DNA from: Candidatus Methanoperedentaceae archaeon
GTDB lineage: Archaea > Halobacteriota > Methanosarcinia > Methanosarcinales > Methanoperedenaceae
Reading direction: 5' to 3'
NCBI GenBank assembly: GCA_003104905.1
Contig: PQAS01000002.1
Span: forward strand, 33,663 to 97,662
DNA length: 64,000 bases
The position numbers were made by a program, and so were the translations under genes. Shown here in pieces: positions 1-9,085 of this stretch. The first letter of the stretch is position 1. Each line of letters opens with the position of its first letter. A model generated the notes under the pieces. That model was not told the origin of the DNA. It was given only the letters and a program-made list of their open reading frames with translations, and made no database searches.

Positions 1-1
1 G

Positions 2-364
2 TATGAAGCGGCAGAATCCAATGTTTGCAGATTTGAGGAAAAAGATCTTTCAAGCATAAGTGGCCGGAAGTTGAATGACACGAACGGAAATCAGAAAGTC
101 GATGAAGGTGAGATGGGACTTCCCAAATGGACAATACAACTAACAAAACCTGATGGAACAACTGTGACTACAAATACCGGCAGGAATGGCAGTTATGTTT
201 TCAAAGGGCTTCTTGCAGGCAGTTATGTTGTGGAAGAGAAACCGAAAAAAGGGTGGATACAAACATATCCTCCCCGAGGAAAATATATTGTAAATATTTC
301 AACTGGAAAGGATCTGATAGATGTAAATTTCCTGAATCATAGAGAAAGTATCAGAGTAACATAA
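2..364 (+). CDS. Secreted SdrD B-like surface protein, C-terminal end (5' truncated by window)
   Basis: The reading frame is open from base 2, so the gene starts outside the window. The first in-window start-like codon (TTG at 71) lies inside the domain and is not a real start. The segment reads ISGRKLNDTNGN followed by an acidic loop, a central TVTTNTGRNGSYVFKGL and a final GSYVVEE. This is the pattern of SdrD B-like / SpaA prealbumin-fold domains, in which an N-D-x-N-G-N loop binds Ca2+ and the rest is a small beta-sandwich. One domain of about 90 residues is visible, followed directly by the stop. There is no C-terminal anchor or transmembrane helix, so attachment, if any, is not through this end. 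It converges on the TadC-like gene with only 9 bp between them. Its role is unknown; adhesin or S-layer-associated protein is inference. Confidence 0.7.
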   Translation, partial: YEAAESNVCRFEEKDLSSISGRKLNDTNGNQKVDEGEMGLPKWTIQLTKPDGTTVTTNTGRNGSYVFKGLLAGSYVVEEKPKKGWIQTYPPRGKYIVNISTGKDLIDVNFLNHRESIRVT

Positions 365-373
365 AGGAATATT

Positions 374-2311
374 TCATACCATCGACCGAAAGATCACTCT
401 TGAAACGATGGTCGTTACCGTGAATACCATTATCGACACAGGCAGCCTCTGCCCCAGATCGTACATGAATTGGGGTCTATCATCCCCATACTCTATTCCA
501 CCCGCAAACCGCGTAAGGATTATCACAAGAAGGACCATGTAAATTCCCACCACAAGCAGGAAAATATCGGGAGAGACGCTCTGTGTCATTCCCGTTCCTG
601 CTTCTGTCATAAAATCCCCTATATTGTATTCATCCGGCAAATTGCGGGACTCTTTTGAGATATTGAGCAATATCTTCTGGATCACCTCCGAAAGAGCAAG
701 CGTCACGCCTGCGATAAGCGGGGCAAAAATAATGGCTGTTGACCCCATAGTGGAAGTTACATCATAAAGCGACCTTCTGATATTTGTTTCCACATCCTGC
801 AATTCCTTGAGATGGTCCGCAATTTTTATGATAGCCATACCCGCTGCTTCATGGCTTCTATGAACACTCCGGGTGAGAAGCTTCATAATCGTATGTACCC
901 TATCCGAATAAATGTCCTTGAATGCCCCATATTTCTCATTGAAAATAGCGCCATGCAAAGTTGTCCGCATAGATGAAAGGTTTTTTGCAATATCTGCAAA
1001 GGCTTCCCCTATCTTTGATCCTTTCATAGTCTCGGAAGTATGCACAAAAGCTTCCTCTGCCGACCTTCCTTCAGAAATCCTTCGGCCAAGTATGAACATA
1101 GCGTCAGCAAACTCATTTTCGATTTGTTTAATATCGTCGCGTATTTTCTTATAGGGCATATATACTCCGAGGCAATATATCGTGATCATCGCAGTCATAG
1201 CCCACACGATCGGAAAAGTTGGCAATACCAATCCACCCATAGCTTCTGTGGATATGATATTTAATGGATTGTAAAAATCAAGAAGAATATACCCTGAAGA
1301 ACCTATGGCTGCCCCGGCTATCAACGTGACTATAATAATATTTTTCCGGATTGAGGCAATATTGGAAAGTTCAGGATGTCCGGCAGATATGTTTGGCGGT
1401 GAAAAAGCTGCAGGACGCTGCAGTAAAATATACTCTGAATATAATAAAGTAAAAAGAGGTAAACCAATATCGTAAATTATAACAAGGGTCACAGTATCCA
1501 TCCTTACGCCCACAATGCTTACAGCCGGGATCAATGCTACAAGGGCAAGGGGGATCAATATGAAAATCGAGTATAGAACATATGTAGGGGTTTTAAGTTT
1601 AGCTGCAAACGCATCCATCAATGTTTTTGTCCCCTCAAGAACTATATCAAGTGATTTGTTAAGAGTCATAATCCTCTGGGCTTCATCGGGTTCACTGTTA
1701 GAACTTTTTACGAGATGGAGCGACCGCTTGAAATATTCACTGTTTTTACCCCACTGGTCCGCAAATTCGATAAGCGCTTCATCTATATTGCTATATACGC
1801 GAATATGAATGTCCCAAACTAATTTTTTTAAGTCCTTTGCCAGCGGCCGTAGGGAATTATCAGCTGCAAAAATTATGGCTCTTTCCATATTCGGAACAAG
1901 CTTCATTGACATAACGATATAACTCTGTATTTCCGGAATATCACCCAGTGTGTAGATTCTTAAGAATTTTGCATGAATTTTAGGATATTCACTCAAATAT
2001 ATCATTGAAGCAATGGGAACTACCGCAGTGAAAAACAGGATAAGAATTATGGAATTTCTTTCATATATGAAAATGTTGAAAATAATTATATCAAGACTTA
2101 TCAATAAAATAAATAAGAACAGGCTGCATGCGTATGAAAGTATGTGTGTTTCCCACGGCTCCAGATCAAATCCTGAAAAATCCATTGCATCAAGGAACTC
2201 TTTGCTCACCGTCTTTTCGCTTTTTTTCTTGTATTTATCAAGATCGCCAACAATCCAGCTAAAGTGTTTCACTGAAAAACAGCAAGCACGGCAATAAAAA
2301 TTCTGATCCAT
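374..2311 (-). CDS. TadC/GspF-like membrane platform protein of an archaeal type IV pilus/secretion system
   Basis: This 645-residue polytopic membrane protein is the inner-membrane platform that works with the ATPase encoded 3 bp upstream. It shows two T2SSF-type cytoplasmic helical domains (about residues 125-260 and 410-550). Each is flanked by hydrophobic segments, roughly 57-105, 245-295, 325-390, 525-550 and 585-640. The second domain carries the typical GRRISEGRSAEEAF sequence. This duplicated TadC/ArlJ-like layout is usual for archaeal pilus platforms. The N-terminus holds a small Cys cluster (C-x-x-C-C at about residue 7), which is not standard. No prepilin or prepilin peptidase lies in the window, so the substrate is unknown. 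A Tad/archaellum-like pilus is more likely than a true archaellum, since no arlH or arlI-type pair is adjacent. Confidence 0.8.
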   Translation of the reverse strand: MDQNFYCRACCFSVKHFSWIVGDLDKYKKKSEKTVSKEFLDAMDFSGFDLEPWETHILSYACSLFLFILLISLDIIIFNIFIYERNSIILILFFTAVVPIASMIYLSEYPKIHAKFLRIYTLGDIPEIQSYIVMSMKLVPNMERAIIFAADNSLRPLAKDLKKLVWDIHIRVYSNIDEALIEFADQWGKNSEYFKRSLHLVKSSNSEPDEAQRIMTLNKSLDIVLEGTKTLMDAFAAKLKTPTYVLYSIFILIPLALVALIPAVSIVGVRMDTVTLVIIYDIGLPLFTLLYSEYILLQRPAAFSPPNISAGHPELSNIASIRKNIIIVTLIAGAAIGSSGYILLDFYNPLNIISTEAMGGLVLPTFPIVWAMTAMITIYCLGVYMPYKKIRDDIKQIENEFADAMFILGRRISEGRSAEEAFVHTSETMKGSKIGEAFADIAKNLSSMRTTLHGAIFNEKYGAFKDIYSDRVHTIMKLLTRSVHRSHEAAGMAIIKIADHLKELQDVETNIRRSLYDVTSTMGSTAIIFAPLIAGVTLALSEVIQKILLNISKESRNLPDEYNIGDFMTEAGTGMTQSVSPDIFLLVVGIYMVLLVIILTRFAGGIEYGDDRPQFMYDLGQRLPVSIMVFTVTTIVSRVIFRSMV

Positions 2312-2314
2312 ATA

Positions 2315-4675
2315 TTATCTTACCATTAAATTCGGCCGGTTTTTTTCCACAAAATCATGATACCAGACCATCCACATGTCAAGAACTTTCTGGAAATCCA
2401 CTTTTCCGTTCTCATCCTGCATTCTGTCAAAGTAAAGGCAAAAAACGTTGTTTGCTTTTATTACCATGTCTGATTCCACAAACCCGGGATATTCCAGGCC
2501 GACTTTTGCAATCGTTTCTTTGATCATTGCTCGCATCTTTATATTCAGAGATGCTTCATCAACGCTCATACCCCATTTACGAGCGATCTTACTTACAAGC
2601 TCTGATCCTCCCCTGTCCAGCAAATCGGTAGCTATGAGCTTATCATGGGCGGCATCAAATACCATTATATCGTTGAAAATGTCATCTGCATCAGGGTGTT
2701 CTTCCCATTCTCCCCCGGTTACTTCTGCTATTTCCACAACTCTTTTTTTCTTTTTCATTGTTCCGCAAATTCTTACATTCTGTGCTACAACGACAGCATC
2801 CGTCGCCCTGAAAGATGCAGCCGGAACCCCAAGGCTGGTGACTATTCGTTCGAATACCGCTCTTGTGGATGCGCCGTGGATAGTACCGATAACAGAATTA
2901 CCGGCAGCTCCAACCTGCATCGCCTCATACAATACTTTCACTTCAGGACCTCTCACTTCCCCGAGTACAAGAGTAGCATTTCCCATCCGAAGGGCAGCAC
3001 GAAGAGCCGTTTCAGGATTGACCTCAATGTTCGTACCACCCACAGCGGCCTTTGTATTCATTCCCTGGATCTTGCAGCCAAGTTTCTGCAGATTTTCAAT
3101 TGGAAGCTCAGGAGTATCTTCAATGGTCAATATCCTGTATTTCTGGGGTATTTCAAGAAGCATGGCGCAAAGAAGTGATGTTTTTCCCGAACCAACTCCA
3201 CCCGTGACCAGAATGGAAGACTGGCCGTCCATCAGGAAACTTAATAAACCTGCAGCCAGCGGCGTGATTGAACCTGTATTTATCAGCTTGGGAAGCGTCC
3301 ATGGATTTCGCGCATGCTTTCTGAAAGCGTAAGCAAGACCGCCAGAAGATAACGGATCTCCGATTACTGATACTCTTGTCTTATACTCCGAAAGGTCCAT
3401 ATCAAGTACCGGATTTGCTTCCCCAAATGGTCTTCCGCTTATCGCCCTGAACCGAGTTATCATTGAATCGATATCGTCTTGTGATAAATATATATTTGAA
3501 GAACATTCTTCTCCATCAACTACGACATGAATCGGATTTATATCAGCCGGGGAATTCACATAAATGTCTGTAACGCGTTCATCAGAAAGCACATCTTCCA
3601 GTATCCCCAATCCTGTTGTATATTTTGCCAGGATATCAGATAATACATTTATTTCTTCGGGTGTGAGTTTTAAATCTTTCTCACGAGCCTCTTCTGAAAT
3701 CAATTGTGTCCCAAGCCTTTCGAAATATTCCCGGGAATTGGCAGATTCTGCAAAATTGATATTCTTTGGCCTGTGTCTCATCAATTTTTTCCTGGCTGTT
3801 TCTATGACCTCCAATTCTATTGGATGCATATTATTATATTCACCGGGAATTATGAAATAAAGGCTTTCAGGCCTGTCAGTCAGCTTATAGATCGTAATCG
3901 GCATGATTCTTCCACCCGATCTTTGTACTTCATATCTTTCAAGAAATTCCGTATTCGATGGCGGGGAGGTATATATCCTTGAGGTGGAAAAACCAGGTCT
4001 GACAAGCGACTTTATATTCCCGTAATAATCCCAACCCGGCATCTGGCCTTTTATCCGGTCTGCGAGTAAAGGTACACCTGAGATCATTTTTTCCAATAAT
4101 GAGAGAAAATAAATCCTGCATGTTTCGGTTTCAAATACAATATCTGACAGGTCCGGTCTTTGAAGAGCCGGGATCTTTCCACTTAATTCCAGGTATGCCT
4201 TTACAGGATCGGATGCACTTAAATCTATGATGGGAAGGAGCCATTCGTTCCATTGTTTTAAATATATTTCATATTCTTTCCCATGTTTTGAATTTTTATA
4301 ACTGTTGATATTATAGATGAATCGCGCCAGTGAATATAAAAAATCCAGATTTTCCATTTCATAGTCCCTTTCGAAAAGATGAGAAAGGACAAGGCGGTTT
4401 GCCCTGGGTTCAGAGTTCAGTATTTGAAAAATATATTCCCTGCATGTTGAATCCGTGATGGATGAAGAACCTGACATGCAGTTCTTGCAGTCAAGTATGA
4501 TAATACGCTGGTTCCTGTATTTTCGAACCTTATAAGAACAAATTTTTTTTTGGTGTTTCTTTTTTCCTGCCAATGATTTAATTGTGTGTAATAATGATGC
4601 GGCGCTCATCACTTTCTTATCGGTTTTTTTTATGTCGTTTTTTAATATCAAAGTATTATTTATAATTTCACTCAC
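2315..4675 (-). CDS. TadA/GspE-family secretion ATPase
   Basis: This 786-residue type II/IV secretion ATPase powers pilus assembly or secretion with the TadC-like protein downstream. The C-terminal half carries the Walker A motif GGVGSGKTS (about residue 490), an ILTIEDTPELP Asp box, the Walker B region LVLGEVRGPEV and the His box region IGTIHGASTRAVFERI. All are intact, so it should be an active hexameric ATPase. The N-terminal ~300 residues are family-specific. They include a Cys cluster near residues 63-66 and 78 that could bind metal or Fe-S, a feature I recall in some archaeal TadA-like ATPases. A long C-terminal extension (about 660-786) follows the ATPase core. The two genes form an operon. 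The 187-bp gap to the divergent HerA-like gene is very AT-rich and should hold both promoters. Confidence 0.85.
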   Translation of the reverse strand: MSEIINNTLILKNDIKKTDKKVMSAASLLHTIKSLAGKKKHQKKICSYKVRKYRNQRIIILDCKNCMSGSSSITDSTCREYIFQILNSEPRANRLVLSHLFERDYEMENLDFLYSLARFIYNINSYKNSKHGKEYEIYLKQWNEWLLPIIDLSASDPVKAYLELSGKIPALQRPDLSDIVFETETCRIYFLSLLEKMISGVPLLADRIKGQMPGWDYYGNIKSLVRPGFSTSRIYTSPPSNTEFLERYEVQRSGGRIMPITIYKLTDRPESLYFIIPGEYNNMHPIELEVIETARKKLMRHRPKNINFAESANSREYFERLGTQLISEEAREKDLKLTPEEINVLSDILAKYTTGLGILEDVLSDERVTDIYVNSPADINPIHVVVDGEECSSNIYLSQDDIDSMITRFRAISGRPFGEANPVLDMDLSEYKTRVSVIGDPLSSGGLAYAFRKHARNPWTLPKLINTGSITPLAAGLLSFLMDGQSSILVTGGVGSGKTSLLCAMLLEIPQKYRILTIEDTPELPIENLQKLGCKIQGMNTKAAVGGTNIEVNPETALRAALRMGNATLVLGEVRGPEVKVLYEAMQVGAAGNSVIGTIHGASTRAVFERIVTSLGVPAASFRATDAVVVAQNVRICGTMKKKKRVVEIAEVTGGEWEEHPDADDIFNDIMVFDAAHDKLIATDLLDRGGSELVSKIARKWGMSVDEASLNIKMRAMIKETIAKVGLEYPGFVESDMVIKANNVFCLYFDRMQDENGKVDFQKVLDMWMVWYHDFVEKNRPNLMVR

Positions 4676-4818
4676 TCCAGGATTTGCTTTGCAGGTGGAC
4701 TTTTGTTAATATAAATTTATCCTGACGAATATATAATAATTATTACTATTATTATAATATAAATTGAGATTACTATGATTATCACAAGTATTTGCAGTAT
4801 AAAATAATAACACACACA

Positions 4819-4830
4819 TTAAATACTATA
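4819..4830 (+). promoter_or_regulatory. Putative TATA box of the HerA-like ATPase gene
   Basis: TTAAATACTATA lies about 35-45 bp ahead of the ATG at 4863, which also has an AGGGGAT ribosome site. The rest of the 4676-4862 gap is almost pure A/T and probably holds the divergent promoter for the secretion ATPase operon. Confidence 0.4.
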
Positions 4831-4862
4831 AGCCGCCTACCAATTTCTCACAGGGGATATAA

Positions 4863-6155
4863 ATGATGAATTCCAAGGACGAAATAATCCCGCATGATTT
4901 AAAAAAAACTGGTGTCACCCAAAAACAATACGTAATCGGCAGGAGGGATTCCAATACAAGCCTGGGTACGCTTGAAGTGGGAAGATACCTTGCTCTTGAC
5001 AGATCAATGGGTTCACGAGTTCATATGGATGCACTAAAACCCCATGCCATACTAATATGCGGCAAACGCGGATACGGCAAGTCTTATACAATGGGACTGA
5101 TAATCGAAGAACTCGCAGCACTTTCACCGGAAGTCAATATTGCTGCTCTTGTTATTGATACAATGGGAATATTCTGGACAATGCGCCATCCAAACAATAA
5201 AGAAAATGAAATCTTATCAAAGTGGGATTTTTCCCCGGAGGGAATCAGCGCAGAACTCTTTGTTCCGGCGGGAAGCATTGAACATTATAACCAAATGAAT
5301 ATCGAGGCAAAGCCATTTTCAATTTCACCTCAGGAACTCTCAGGTTATGACTGGTGTTCATTATTTGGTTTTGATCCCATTAGCCAGATAGGTGTTTTCA
5401 TTCTGAAAATAATTGACGAGATAAAAGATAAAACATCTGAATTCTCATTAGTTAATATTATAGATCATATAAACATTGATGGGGAGGCAGATAGGACTTT
5501 GCGAAGCGCTGCAAAAAACTATTTCCGATTGGCCGTTTCATGGGGGATATTTCATGAAGGAGGGATAATCCTTTCAGATATTATCCGGAAGGGAAAAGTG
5601 AGCATCCTTGACCTGAGCTCGATTGACAACCAGAATATCAAGGCAATTGCCGTTAAGGTACTTGGCTCCAAAATTTATAATGAGAGTATAAGATCAAGAA
5701 GAATATATGAAAAACGGGAAATGGGAGAAAAACCAGTCGATGAAGTTATACCTCTGGTCTGGATGTTCGTTGATGAAGCGCATTTGTTTTTACCAGCGGA
5801 TGGAGAAACTCCTGCAACAAGCGTCCTTGTGAATGAATGGCTAAGACAGGGAAGACAACCCGGCCTTTCAATAATTTTTGCAACCCAGAGGCCTGCTGCA
5901 CTTCATTCCGATGTCATTTCGCAAAGTGATATGATAATCTGCCATCGTATTACCGCTCAGGATGACATAAGCGCGCTTGAAGCTGTTCGCCCCACATATA
6001 TGAGAGAAAGAATAGGCGATTCCCTGAAAAAGATGGGAACAGAAAAAGGAGTTGCTTTCATCGTTGATGATAATTCAGAATCCGCCCATATTGTCCGGAT
6101 GCGCCCCAGGAAAAGCTGGCATGGAGGCGATGAACCATCCGCCATCAAGAAATGA
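4863..6155 (+). CDS. HerA-like / DUF87 P-loop ATPase
   Basis: This 430-residue ATPase belongs to the HerA-FtsK superfamily. Visible motifs are Walker A GKRGYGKSYT (about residues 64-73), Walker B VWMFVDEAHLF (about 300), and sensor/arginine-finger region sequences WLRQGRQPG and IIFATQRPAAL. Family members are hexameric DNA or protein translocases. The well-known ones work with the NurA nuclease in DNA end resection, but no nurA lies next to it here. The start ATG at 4863 has the good upstream site AGGGGAT; an ATG one codon later is also possible. It is divergent from the secretion ATPase and stands alone, with a 78-bp gap to gpmI. Many archaea carry several DUF87 paralogs of unknown role, so only the ATPase assignment is firm. 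Confidence 0.8.
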   Translation: MMNSKDEIIPHDLKKTGVTQKQYVIGRRDSNTSLGTLEVGRYLALDRSMGSRVHMDALKPHAILICGKRGYGKSYTMGLIIEELAALSPEVNIAALVIDTMGIFWTMRHPNNKENEILSKWDFSPEGISAELFVPAGSIEHYNQMNIEAKPFSISPQELSGYDWCSLFGFDPISQIGVFILKIIDEIKDKTSEFSLVNIIDHINIDGEADRTLRSAAKNYFRLAVSWGIFHEGGIILSDIIRKGKVSILDLSSIDNQNIKAIAVKVLGSKIYNESIRSRRIYEKREMGEKPVDEVIPLVWMFVDEAHLFLPADGETPATSVLVNEWLRQGRQPGLSIIFATQRPAALHSDVISQSDMIICHRITAQDDISALEAVRPTYMRERIGDSLKKMGTEKGVAFIVDDNSESAHIVRMRPRKSWHGGDEPSAIKK

Positions 6156-6233
6156 TTATTCAGAAGGCTTCTTGTTCGTAATATAACCAAAGATTATATC
6201 CTATGTCATCATTACAACATCTCATTAGCGAAA

Positions 6234-7772
6234 ATGATCCAAAGAAGACCTGTGATGCTGATGATTCTCGATGGCTTTGGCCTTAGCGAGAGAAGTGAGG
6301 GAAATGCCATCGCATCAGCGAGAACGCCAAACCTTGATCGTTTATTTTCAAGTTATCCCCATTCAAGTCTTCAAGCTTCAGGTATGTCTGTCGGGCTTCC
6401 CGAAGGCCAGATGGGGAATTCCGAAGTTGGACATCTCAATATTGGTGCTGGAAGGATCGTTTACCAGGACCTGACAAGGATCACAAAATCAATAATCGAC
6501 GGTGATTTTTTTAAGAATCAAGTTCTTCTTGAGGCGATTATGAACGCCAGAACAAAAAATTCATCGCTGCATCTTATGGGATTGCTTTCGGATGGCGGCG
6601 TTCACAGCCATAATAGTCATCTATATGCTCTCCTTGAACTTGCAAAAAAACATGATGTAAAGAAAGTGTTCGTGCATGCATTCCTTGACGGCAGGGACGT
6701 GCCGCCAAAAAGCGCTCTTACTTATATTGCGGATGCTCAAATAAAAATGAAAGAACTGGGAGGGGAGTTTGCCACCATTTCCGGCAGATATTTTTCAATG
6801 GACAGGGACAAAAGATGGGACCGGGTGGAAAAAGCATACGATGCCATGACCTCCGGAATCGGCGAGAAAGTGAGCACGGCCCGCCTTGCCGTGGAAAAAG
6901 CATACGAACGTGGTGAAACCGATGAGTTCGTAACTCCGACGGTGATCTTGAAAGATAATATTCATTCCTCTGTGATCATGGATAATGACTCCGTGATTTT
7001 CTTCAATTTCCGTTCAGACCGCGCGCGTGAGATAACGAGGGCTTTTACAGAAAAAGACTTCAAAGGGTTCAGTAGAAAAAAAAATCCGAAATCGCACTTT
7101 GTATGCCTGACGCAATATGATGAGACATTTAATGTTCCGGTAATATTTTCATCCGAATCCATGAAAAATATACTTGTTGATGTATTGTCCTCTTATCACT
7201 TAAGACAGCTTCGGATAGCAGAGACCGAAAAATATGCACATGTAACATTCTTTTTCAATGGCGGGCGGGAAATACCTGTTGAAGGTGAAGAAAGGATACT
7301 TGTGCCATCGCCAGGAGTTGCGACATATGATATGCAGCCGGAAATGAGCGCTTTTCCTGTCACGGATGAAGCTGTGAAAGCGATCTCATCGGGCAAGTTT
7401 GATATTATTATCCTGAATTTCGCAAATCCTGATATGGTAGGACACACGGGTGTTTTTGATGCTGCCGTCAGGGCAGTGGAAGCGGTGGATAAATGCGTGG
7501 GAATACTGTTCGAAAAAGTGAGCGTCTCAGGCGGACTGCTGATATTGACGGCGGATCACGGCAATGCGGAGCAGATGCTTGATGAGAATGGCGGGATACA
7601 TACAGCCCATACCTGTGATAAGGTCCCCTTCCTTGTCTGTGACCCGAAAGTCAGTGTAAAGGATGGGATACTTGCGGATATAGCCCCGACGATTCTTGAA
7701 ATTATGGGAATTGAAAAGCCCGTGGAGATGACAGGGAAATCTCTTTTGGTTGAAGGTCAATCTGTCATTTGA
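6234..7772 (+). CDS. gpmI: 2,3-bisphosphoglycerate-independent phosphoglycerate mutase
   Basis: This 512-residue enzyme interconverts 3- and 2-phosphoglycerate in glycolysis/gluconeogenesis, independent of 2,3-BPG and dependent on divalent metal. It has the alkaline-phosphatase fold metal site LMILDGFGLS at residues ~8-17, the catalytic serine in QMGNSEVGHLNIGAGR, and later metal ligands in NFANPDMVGHTG and LTADHGNAEQM. The length matches the bacterial-type iPGM (about 510 residues) rather than the shorter archaeal ApgM (about 400). Many Methanosarcinales carry this longer form. The start ATG at 6234 gives the canonical N-terminus. It is probably a single-gene unit. Confidence 0.95.
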   Translation: MIQRRPVMLMILDGFGLSERSEGNAIASARTPNLDRLFSSYPHSSLQASGMSVGLPEGQMGNSEVGHLNIGAGRIVYQDLTRITKSIIDGDFFKNQVLLEAIMNARTKNSSLHLMGLLSDGGVHSHNSHLYALLELAKKHDVKKVFVHAFLDGRDVPPKSALTYIADAQIKMKELGGEFATISGRYFSMDRDKRWDRVEKAYDAMTSGIGEKVSTARLAVEKAYERGETDEFVTPTVILKDNIHSSVIMDNDSVIFFNFRSDRAREITRAFTEKDFKGFSRKKNPKSHFVCLTQYDETFNVPVIFSSESMKNILVDVLSSYHLRQLRIAETEKYAHVTFFFNGGREIPVEGEERILVPSPGVATYDMQPEMSAFPVTDEAVKAISSGKFDIIILNFANPDMVGHTGVFDAAVRAVEAVDKCVGILFEKVSVSGGLLILTADHGNAEQMLDENGGIHTAHTCDKVPFLVCDPKVSVKDGILADIAPTILEIMGIEKPVEMTGKSLLVEGQSVI

Positions 7773-7935
7773 GAACTCAAAATTAAGAAGTGTGCTGGCA
7801 ATTAAAGAAATGGAATCTGTTTTCAATTTGAATGACAAAGCCTCAAGGGTTCTAATAAGGCTCTCTTCAATAGAAGATGTCCACAGCGCCAAACGCCTAT
7901 GGATGCAGCAAAGCATCAAAGGGGAAATTTCGTAA
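7750..7935 (+). CDS. Doubtful small ORF (61 aa) overlapping the gpmI 3' end
   Basis: A reading frame starts with TTG inside the gpmI end and runs 61 codons; an ATG at 7810 would give 41 residues. The translated sequence looks protein-like, with alternating charged and hydrophobic residues, and matches nothing I recognise. No clear ribosome site precedes either start, so it may be non-coding spacer. Confidence 0.18.
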   Translation: MKVNLSFENSKLRSVLAIKEMESVFNLNDKASRVLIRLSSIEDVHSAKRLWMQQSIKGEIS

Positions 7936-7939
7936 TATC

Positions 7940-7949
7940 TTATATACTT
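7940..7949 (+). promoter_or_regulatory. TATA box of the DUF155 gene; probable leaderless transcript
   Basis: TTATATACTT is centred about 26 bp before the ATG at 7970. No Shine-Dalgarno motif precedes the ATG, so transcription should start at or next to the start codon, the arrangement expected for a leaderless archaeal mRNA. Confidence 0.5.
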
Positions 7950-7969
7950 TTTAAACATATTATTCATAT

Positions 7970-9085
7970 ATGGATTCCAACAGCGACTTGACCATCCTGA
8001 ACGGCAAACTCACTATTCTTGTGGCTTTCGGACATGGGGGAGAACTGGATAAAACACAGTTAAGGAGATTCATAGGTTCGGAAGTCATTTCGGAAAAATG
8101 GAATAAACCCATAGAGGTGGAACAATCAGAATGCCTTACTATCATAGTGGCGGGCAGTGAAAAAATAACATGCACTACGAATGTATATTCCGATGCTTTT
8201 ATTGCAGGTGCCTCGATACTTCGTACGGAAATTGAGATAAGGGACAGGATATTGTTAAATGATATTCTGGTAGCTCTCCATTCAAACACGATAATCGTCG
8301 AAGGGCTTGATTTTCAGTCTTTTGCGGTCAAGAAAGTAAAGGAATTGCGAAAAAAACTGAACCCTGATATTAATATTGAATATTACCCGCATTTTAAAAA
8401 ATACACTCTTTTGCGACTCAAGGATTTCACACCAAAGCTTGACCAGAAAGGCCTGAAAGAACAATATGGTGAGATAATAACGCGTTTCCTGTCAGGAGAG
8501 ACTTCCATCCGCAGGCTTCACAGTAAAGAGATCGCTGAAAAGCTTTCCAATGACCTCTCATATTACGATGAAGACCTTTTCCTTGCTTCAACAGAGGGAG
8601 TATTTATACTGGGGTGCGAGGATTATATCAAAGATCTTCGCGAACTGCTTGAACTTGCCATCTCACTTCTCCTTTTGTTCCAGCTTTATGACCAGAAGAT
8701 CGATGCTGAGATCACAAATGCTTTTGATGCAATAAAAAAACTTAGCAGTTCAAAGTATTATTTCCTTACGCAGGTTCCAAGAAAGCTGGAAAAATCCCTG
8801 TTGAAAGTAAGCGAGATAGGGCTTGTTATCCTTGATGATATTGAAGACCTCATGAATCCCCAGAAAGTTACACAGGACTGGTACTACCAGTCAACCTACC
8901 AGAAAATGCTGAACACTCTCAAAGTGGGGGACTTTGAAAAAGTCGTACAGCATAAGATCGATTCGCTGCAAGACCTTTATATAACTGCAAGAGAGCTATC
9001 ATCCGAACAATTGAATATATTGCTCGAAGTTGCTATCGTTATTTTGATCCTCTGGGAAGTTGTTAAACCAGTCCTTTTCGGATAA
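7970..9085 (+). CDS. DUF155 (RMD1/YagE family) protein with C-terminal membrane anchor
   Basis: The 371-residue protein fits the DUF155 family, known from yeast Rmd1/Rmd8 and found in many archaea and bacteria. A mixed alpha/beta N-terminal half (1-230) is followed by a helical region with LELAISLLLLFQLYDQKID (about 223-241), then charged helices. A hydrophobic segment near residues 348-368 (LLEVAIVILILWEVVK) is the characteristic tail anchor. In fungi, homologs act in mitochondria and in meiotic division; no archaeal function is established. It ends exactly where the convergent FKBP gene ends (stop codons at 9083-9085 and 9086-9088, no spacer). I assign the family from the overall pattern, not from catalytic residues. 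Confidence 0.7.
   Translation: MDSNSDLTILNGKLTILVAFGHGGELDKTQLRRFIGSEVISEKWNKPIEVEQSECLTIIVAGSEKITCTTNVYSDAFIAGASILRTEIEIRDRILLNDILVALHSNTIIVEGLDFQSFAVKKVKELRKKLNPDINIEYYPHFKKYTLLRLKDFTPKLDQKGLKEQYGEIITRFLSGETSIRRLHSKEIAEKLSNDLSYYDEDLFLASTEGVFILGCEDYIKDLRELLELAISLLLLFQLYDQKIDAEITNAFDAIKKLSSSKYYFLTQVPRKLEKSLLKVSEIGLVILDDIEDLMNPQKVTQDWYYQSTYQKMLNTLKVGDFEKVVQHKIDSLQDLYITARELSSEQLNILLEVAIVILILWEVVKPVLFG

Noticed and set aside
470..658. 62-codon + frame inside the TadC-like gene
   Set aside because: Antisense to a clear membrane protein; no supporting signal.
2448..3332. 294-codon open frame on the + strand opposite the secretion ATPase
   Set aside because: It is the antisense shadow of a well-supported ATPase with intact Walker motifs; the translation is low-complexity and has no domain.
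7527..7967. 146-codon minus-strand frame over the gpmI end
   Set aside because: Mostly antisense to conserved gpmI motifs.
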